64,000 bases of DNA from Scandinavium sp036409475 (GTDB lineage Bacteria; Pseudomonadota; Gammaproteobacteria; Enterobacterales; Enterobacteriaceae). The stretch spans positions 248,001 to 312,000 of the forward strand of contig NZ_JAYRCK010000001.1 in assembly GCF_036409475.1 (NCBI RefSeq). The letters are read 5' to 3'. Within the stretch, counting starts at the first letter, position 1; each line of letters starts with the position of its first letter. Of the stretch, positions 60,188-64,000 are shown one piece after another. The position numbers and the translations under genes were made by a program. Under the pieces are notes generated by a model, which saw only the letters and a program-made list of their open reading frames with translations, was not told where the DNA came from and made no database searches.

Positions 60188-60847
60188 ATGCGAAACCTGA
60201 AACGCACGCTCGCGGTGATGCTGGCGCTCTTGAGCCCGGCAGCGATGGCGCAGGATATGACCCCGCAGCTCACTGACTTTTTTACCCAGCGCCTCGCCGG
60301 TTTTAGCGACAGCGTGGTCGTGACGGTGCGCAGTGCGGGCAACCTCATGCCGCAGTGCGAGCAACCTGCGCTGAGCGTGATGGGCAATGCCCGTCTGTGG
60401 GGGAACCAGACCGTTCTGGCTCAGTGCGGAACGGAGAAACGGTATATTCAGGTGATGGTTGCGGCGACAGGCAACTATGTTGTGGCGGCGCAGCCGATTG
60501 TGCGCGGCACCACGCTGACACCGGGAAGCGTGACGCTCAAACGCGGTCGGTTAGATCAGCTGCCGCCGCGCACGATGCTGGATATCAACCAGGCGCAGGA
60601 TGCGGTCATGTTGCGCGATCTTGCTCCCGGCCAGCCTGTTCAGTTATCGATGCTACGCCAGTCCTGGCGAGTGAAAGCCGGGCAAAAAGTGCAGGTTATC
60701 GCCTGCGGTGACGGCTTTAGCGTTAACGGTGAAGGCCAGGCGTTAAACAATGCCGCCGTGGCGCAAAATGCCCGCGTGAGGATGCCTTCAGGCCAGGTGG
60801 TGAGCGGTCAGGTTGATACGGATGGGAATATTCTGATTAACCTATAA
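60188..60847 (+). CDS. flgA: Flagellar P-ring assembly chaperone FlgA
   Basis: FlgA is the periplasmic chaperone needed for P-ring assembly from FlgI. From ATG 60188 it has 219 residues, with a signal peptide ending at AMAQ and a SAF domain in the C-terminal half (VVAAQPIVRGTTL, LPPRTMLDINQ, AWRVKAGQ-like SWRVKAGQKVQVI). A TTG two codons upstream is in frame but less likely. Confidence 0.96.
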   Translation: MRNLKRTLAVMLALLSPAAMAQDMTPQLTDFFTQRLAGFSDSVVVTVRSAGNLMPQCEQPALSVMGNARLWGNQTVLAQCGTEKRYIQVMVAATGNYVVAAQPIVRGTTLTPGSVTLKRGRLDQLPPRTMLDINQAQDAVMLRDLAPGQPVQLSMLRQSWRVKAGQKVQVIACGDGFSVNGEGQALNNAAVAQNARVRMPSGQVVSGQVDTDGNILINL

Positions 60848-60853
60848 TGTTTT

Positions 60854-60880
60854 TAAAGATTCCGTGATGCTTGCCGATAA
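60854..60880 (+). promoter_or_regulatory. Sigma-28 (FliA) promoter of flgMN
   Basis: TAAAGATT-N11-GCCGATAA matches the enteric FliA consensus, with an exact -10 element and one or two mismatches in the -35. It sits 61 bp before flgM and gives the class 3 transcription of the anti-sigma factor gene. Confidence 0.94.
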
Positions 60881-60940
60881 ATAATCAACAACCGATGATG
60901 GCAGGCAGTCGCGCCACGAAACCTCGATGAGGACAGGACA

Positions 60941-61234
60941 ATGAGCATTGATCGTACATCGCCCCTGAAGCCCGTTAACGCCGTTCAGCCGCGTGAGCCG
61001 AATGAAGCCCAGGCGCAGAAAACCCGTCTGGATAAATCGTCCACCGCCAACAGCACCAATGTGACGTTGAGCGAAGCGCAATCCAGCCTGATGCAACCGC
61101 GCACCAGCGACATCAATATGGAACGCGTGGAAACGCTGAAAAACGCCATCCGTAACGGCGACCTGAAAATGGATACCGGCAAAATCGCCGACGCCCTGAT
61201 TGCGGATACCCAGAGCTGGCTGCAGAGTAAATAA
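60941..61234 (+). CDS. flgM: Anti-sigma-28 factor FlgM
   Basis: FlgM binds and inhibits FliA until the hook is complete, then is exported through the flagellum. The 97 residues are largely disordered. The FliA-binding C-terminal helices include MERVETLKNAIRNGDLKMDT and KIADALIADTQSWL. It is preceded by its own sigma-28 promoter. Confidence 0.98.
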   Translation: MSIDRTSPLKPVNAVQPREPNEAQAQKTRLDKSSTANSTNVTLSEAQSSLMQPRTSDINMERVETLKNAIRNGDLKMDTGKIADALIADTQSWLQSK

Positions 61235-61238
61235 AAGC

Positions 61239-61661
61239 ATGAGTCGTCTGTCAGAAATACTGGATCACATGACCGTCATCCTGAACTCGCTCAAAGAAGT
61301 GATGGATGCCGAGCAACAACAGCTTTCCGCGGGCAGCGTGAACGGCAGCACTTTGCAGCGTATCACCGAAGAAAAAAGCTCGTTGCTGGCGACCCTGGAT
61401 TATCTGGAAAAACAGCGTCGGCTCGAACAGGAAGCGATGCGCTGCGCCAATGATGACGTGGCCGAGCGCTGGCAAAACATTACCGAAAAAACCCAGCATT
61501 TGCGTGACCTGAACCAGCACAACGGCTGGTTGCTGGAAGGCCAGCTTGAACGAAATCAGCAAGCCATTGAGGTGCTGAAACCCCATCAGGAACCCGGGCT
61601 GTATGGCAAAAACGGTCAGACCTCCAGTACGCCTCGCGGCGGGAAGAAGTTCTCCGTTTAA
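61239..61661 (+). CDS. flgN: Flagellar export chaperone FlgN
   Basis: FlgN escorts FlgK and FlgL to the flagellar export gate. From ATG 61239 (MSRLSEILDHMTVIL) it has 140 residues, mostly alpha-helical, with the conserved LQRITEEKSSLLATLDYLE and NQHNGWLLEGQLERNQ. It begins 4 bp after the flgM stop. The in-frame Met 39 nt upstream is inside flgM. Confidence 0.96.
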   Translation: MSRLSEILDHMTVILNSLKEVMDAEQQQLSAGSVNGSTLQRITEEKSSLLATLDYLEKQRRLEQEAMRCANDDVAERWQNITEKTQHLRDLNQHNGWLLEGQLERNQQAIEVLKPHQEPGLYGKNGQTSSTPRGGKKFSV

Positions 61662-61727
61662 CCCACGACTTTACAAGCAGCAGGTCGCCGGGCGCTGGTA
61701 TTCAGCCCTTGGTCCTGCCGTTTTGCT

Positions 61728-62057
61728 TTACCCCTTCCCCCCTTGTTTCAGCCAGGTTTTCACGGCTGGGTTGCTCTCTTCTTTTCGGGCGATCATCAGC
61801 AAATTGGCAGTCAGTTCCGGCGCATCAAGGCGACGATAGGCCAGCCCTGGAACATGGACTTGCTCTAACGGTTCCGGTACCAATGCCACGCCTAATCCCG
61901 CGGCCGCAATCGCCAACACATTCAGGCTGCTGCCTGTGCGCCAGGCAATGTTTAAGCGGCTTCCAAGACTCTGGCTTACGTGCTGTAGAAAAGCGGCTTT
62001 CCGATGAATCGCGTGGTTGCAGGCATAGCGACTGGAATTGTGCCGGGTGGCGTTGAC
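61728..62057 (-). pseudogene. LysR-family regulator remnant (C-terminal effector domain only)
   Basis: The minus-strand reading frame has about 105 residues typical of the C-terminal half of a LysR effector domain. It contains a VLAIAAAGLGVALVPEPLE segment, the usual near-terminal motif, and ends SNPAVKTWLKQ. No helix-turn-helix part is present. Upstream, the frame runs directly into a palindromic repeat with no regulator sequence. I read it as the decayed 3' end of a LysR gene; which one cannot be told. Confidence 0.75.
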
Positions 62058-62079
62058 ATAGGGGACAGAGCTGCCTGAT

Positions 62080-62124
62080 GCCCTCTCCCCCGCCCCTCTC
62101 CCACAGGGCGAGGGGTGCAAACAC
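62080..62124. repeat. Palindromic repeat (BoxC-like) next to the LysR remnant
   Basis: CCCTCTCC ... CCCCTCTCCCACAGGGCGAG followed by GGGTGCAAACAC. The same pattern is found, interrupted by the miniature element, at 31281-31480. The LysR remnant ends abruptly beside it, suggesting that the repeat or a deletion at it removed the gene's 5' part. Confidence 0.7.
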
Positions 62125-62152
62125 AAAAAAATCCTCTCAAAAGAGGATTTTT
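62124..62152 (-). terminator. Intrinsic terminator of murJ (bidirectional)
   Basis: AAATCCTCT and AGAGGATTT form a 9-bp stem around 4-5 nt, with A-run and T-run on the two sides. It lies a few bases after the murJ stop on the minus strand. Confidence 0.9.
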
Positions 62153-62157
62153 GCTGT

Positions 62158-63696
62158 TTACCCTGCAGTACGACGCGCAAACTCCTTCACGCGGAAACCT
62201 AACAGCATCAGCGTGGCGAAGTAAGCCGCAATCCCCGCGACCACGACCGCCATCAAACGCATCAGGCGGAACGGCATCGAGCCCTGTGACCACTCAGGCA
62301 TGATGTGCATCATGCCAAGCAGCACCGCCGACATCACCAGCACCGCCGCAATCATGCGTGCAAAGAATTTGCCCCATCCGGGCTGTGGGGTGAAAATTTT
62401 CTGCTTACGCAACTGCCAGTACAGCAGGCTCGCATTAAGGCAAGCCGCCAGACCAATCGACAACGACAGCCCGGCATGTTTCAGCGGGCCAATAAACGCC
62501 AGGTTCATCAACTGGGTCATGATGAGGGTAAGGATGGCGATCTTGACCGGCGTTTTGATGTCCTGACGTGAATAGAAGCCCGGCGCCAGCACCTTCACCA
62601 CAATCAGCCCCACCAGACCAACGGAATACGCCACCAGCGCGCGTTGCGTCATCGCGGCATCAAAGGCGGTAAATTTCCCGTACTGGAACAGCGAAACCGT
62701 CAGCGGTTTTGCCAGAATCCCCAATGCCACCGCACTTGGCAGCGCCAACAGGAAGCACAGGCGCAGACCCCAGTCCATCAGGCGGCAATATTCATCGTGG
62801 TTGCCACTGGCGAAACTTTTCGACAGCGACGGCAGCAGAATCGTCCCGAGCGCCACGCCCAATACGCCAGAAGGAAACTCCATCAGGCGGTCGGCGTAGT
62901 ACATCCACGAGACAGAACCCGACACCAGGAACGAGGCGAAAATAGTGTTGATAATGAGTGAAATCTGGCTGACGGAAACGCCGAGGATCGCCGGGCCCAT
63001 CTGTTTGACTACGCGAAGTGAACCTGCATCTTTCAGGTTGATGCGTGGCAGCACCAGCATGCCGATTTTTTTCAGGTGCGGCAGTTGATAAAACAGCTGT
63101 AGCACGCCGCCCGCAGTCACCGCCCACGCCAGCGCCAGCACAGGAGGATTGAAGTAAGGCGCGGCAAACAGCGCAAAACCAATCATGCTGACATTGAGGA
63201 ACGTTGGCGCAAACGCAGGGACCGAAAAACGGTTCCAGGTGTTGAGGATAGCCCCCACCAGCGAAGCGAGGGAGATCAGCAAAATATAGGGGAAAGTGAT
63301 GCGCAGCAGTTGGCTGGTCAGCGCAAATTTTTCGGCGGTATTCGCAAAGCCTGGGGCTGTAAGGGTGATAACCCACGGTGCAGCCAGCATCCCGACAATC
63401 GTGACGACAGCCAGCGCCAGCGTTAACAGACCTGAGACGTAAGAAACAAAGACACGCGTCGCATCTTCACCCTGTTTGCTTTTGTATTCCGCAAGAATCG
63501 GCACGAACGCCTGAGAGAATGCGCCTTCCGCAAAAATACGGCGCAGCAGGTTTGGCAGTTTGAAGGCAACGAAAAAGGCGTCGGTTGCCATTCCTGCCCC
63601 AAAAACCCTCGCCACAATGGCATCGCGCGCAAACCCGAGCACGCGGGAAAACATGGTCATCGAGCTGACGGCCGCCAGCGATTTTAACAGGTTCAT
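62158..63696 (-). CDS. murJ: Lipid II flippase MurJ
   Basis: MurJ (MviN) flips lipid-linked peptidoglycan precursors across the inner membrane. From ATG 63696 (MNLLKSLAAVSSMTMFSR) it has 512 residues with 14 predicted hydrophobic helices of the MOP superfamily. The cavity segment RVFGAGMATDAFFVAFKLPN holds conserved charged residues, and a basic tail (KEFARRTAG) ends the protein. An in-frame Met six codons upstream is less conserved. Confidence 0.97.
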   Translation of the reverse strand: MNLLKSLAAVSSMTMFSRVLGFARDAIVARVFGAGMATDAFFVAFKLPNLLRRIFAEGAFSQAFVPILAEYKSKQGEDATRVFVSYVSGLLTLALAVVTIVGMLAAPWVITLTAPGFANTAEKFALTSQLLRITFPYILLISLASLVGAILNTWNRFSVPAFAPTFLNVSMIGFALFAAPYFNPPVLALAWAVTAGGVLQLFYQLPHLKKIGMLVLPRINLKDAGSLRVVKQMGPAILGVSVSQISLIINTIFASFLVSGSVSWMYYADRLMEFPSGVLGVALGTILLPSLSKSFASGNHDEYCRLMDWGLRLCFLLALPSAVALGILAKPLTVSLFQYGKFTAFDAAMTQRALVAYSVGLVGLIVVKVLAPGFYSRQDIKTPVKIAILTLIMTQLMNLAFIGPLKHAGLSLSIGLAACLNASLLYWQLRKQKIFTPQPGWGKFFARMIAAVLVMSAVLLGMMHIMPEWSQGSMPFRLMRLMAVVVAGIAAYFATLMLLGFRVKEFARRTAG

Positions 63697-63809
63697 TAAC
63701 GTGTGATTCCACAACCCTGAAACAAAGAGCGTCCGAATGACGGACGCTGGAAAGTGGCGATAGTCTACCTGGATCCCCGGTAATTTCTACTGGCAGATGT
63801 TACAGGGGC

Positions 63810-64000
63810 TTACTCGCTCATGGCCTCCTGCCACAGTTTTTCGACCAGACGCTGGGCGGCAATCGCCTGTTCCCCTGCGGTTTCCGGAACTGTCTGATTT
63901 TGCACGCATTCAATGAAATGGCGAGCACAACCTGCAAAGCCACGCTGTTCGAGCGTACTCTGCCAACCTGGCACCGGGCGTTCTATTACGCCAGCGCCCC
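63810..64000 (-). CDS. mviM: MviM (YceM) oxidoreductase-like protein, C-terminal part
   Basis: Sixty-three codons enter from the right edge and end at TAA 63810-63812. The visible tail (RGFAGCARHFIECVQNQTVP, ending LWQEAMSE) matches the C-terminus of MviM, a Gfo/Idh/MocA-family putative oxidoreductase encoded next to murJ in enterics. The NAD-binding N-terminus is outside the window. It would precede murJ on the same strand, 113 bp away. Confidence 0.9.
   Translation of the reverse strand, partial: GAGVIERPVPGWQSTLEQRGFAGCARHFIECVQNQTVPETAGEQAIAAQRLVEKLWQEAMSE

Overview
The window is chromosomal DNA of an enteric gammaproteobacterium (Enterobacteriaceae, close to the Enterobacter/Escherichia/Salmonella group). 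Gene content, gene order and start-codon overlaps closely follow the E. coli hflD-purB-phoPQ ... fab ... rne-flg-murJ-mviM backbone. The species cannot be fixed from the sequence alone. Almost all genes are core housekeeping genes. The unusual material lies in the intergenic gaps.

Layout. 1-4917: end of hflD, purB, the PhoP-PhoQ Mg2+/cationic-peptide two-component system with a recognisable PhoP box, and roxA. 5067-10344: pepT on the minus strand, divergent from the potABCD spermidine/putrescine ABC importer. 10345-11119: a hairpin-dense island with no convincing gene between the convergent potD and cobB. 11120-16181 (minus strand): lolCDE lipoprotein exporter, nagK and cobB. 16577-23214: mfd, ldtC, the divergent pair bhsA/comR, and ycfJ. 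23406-28762 (minus): ndh with a perfect FNR box, ycfP, nagZ, thiK, lpoB, ycfL, hinT. These join respiration, peptidoglycan recycling and peptidoglycan synthase activation. 29063-33007: fhuE and ptsG, convergent, with a small Tn5-type miniature element between them. 33307-37594 (minus): ycfH, holB, tmk, mltG, pabC. 37864-44124 (minus): the fatty-acid synthesis cluster fabF, acpP, fabG, fabD, fabH, plsX, rpmF, yceD. 44266-49762: yceF (maf-like), rluC on the minus strand, and rne with its long autoregulatory leader. 49985-61661: the complete first flagellar region, with flgKL and flgBCDEFGHIJ on the minus strand and flgAMN on the plus strand; sigma-28 promoters are visible before flgM and flgK. 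61728-63696: a decayed LysR-family remnant and murJ. 63810-64000: C-terminal part of mviM.

Structures that gene annotation does not explain: (1) a 156-bp element at 31303-31458 whose ends are Tn5/IS50-type 19-bp transposase sites, one identical to the mosaic end, flanked by a perfect 9-bp target duplication; (2) a dispersed triple-hairpin repeat of about 136 bp in three copies (21197, 37686, 56302), two of them at Rho-independent terminators and one inside the flgF-flgG gap; (3) the hairpin-rich island at 10345-11119; (4) a single type I-E CRISPR-repeat-like hairpin in the rpmF-plsX gap; (5) a PhoQ whose Mg2+-sensing acidic cluster has lost about half its charge. REP/BIME-type palindromes fill many of the remaining gaps.
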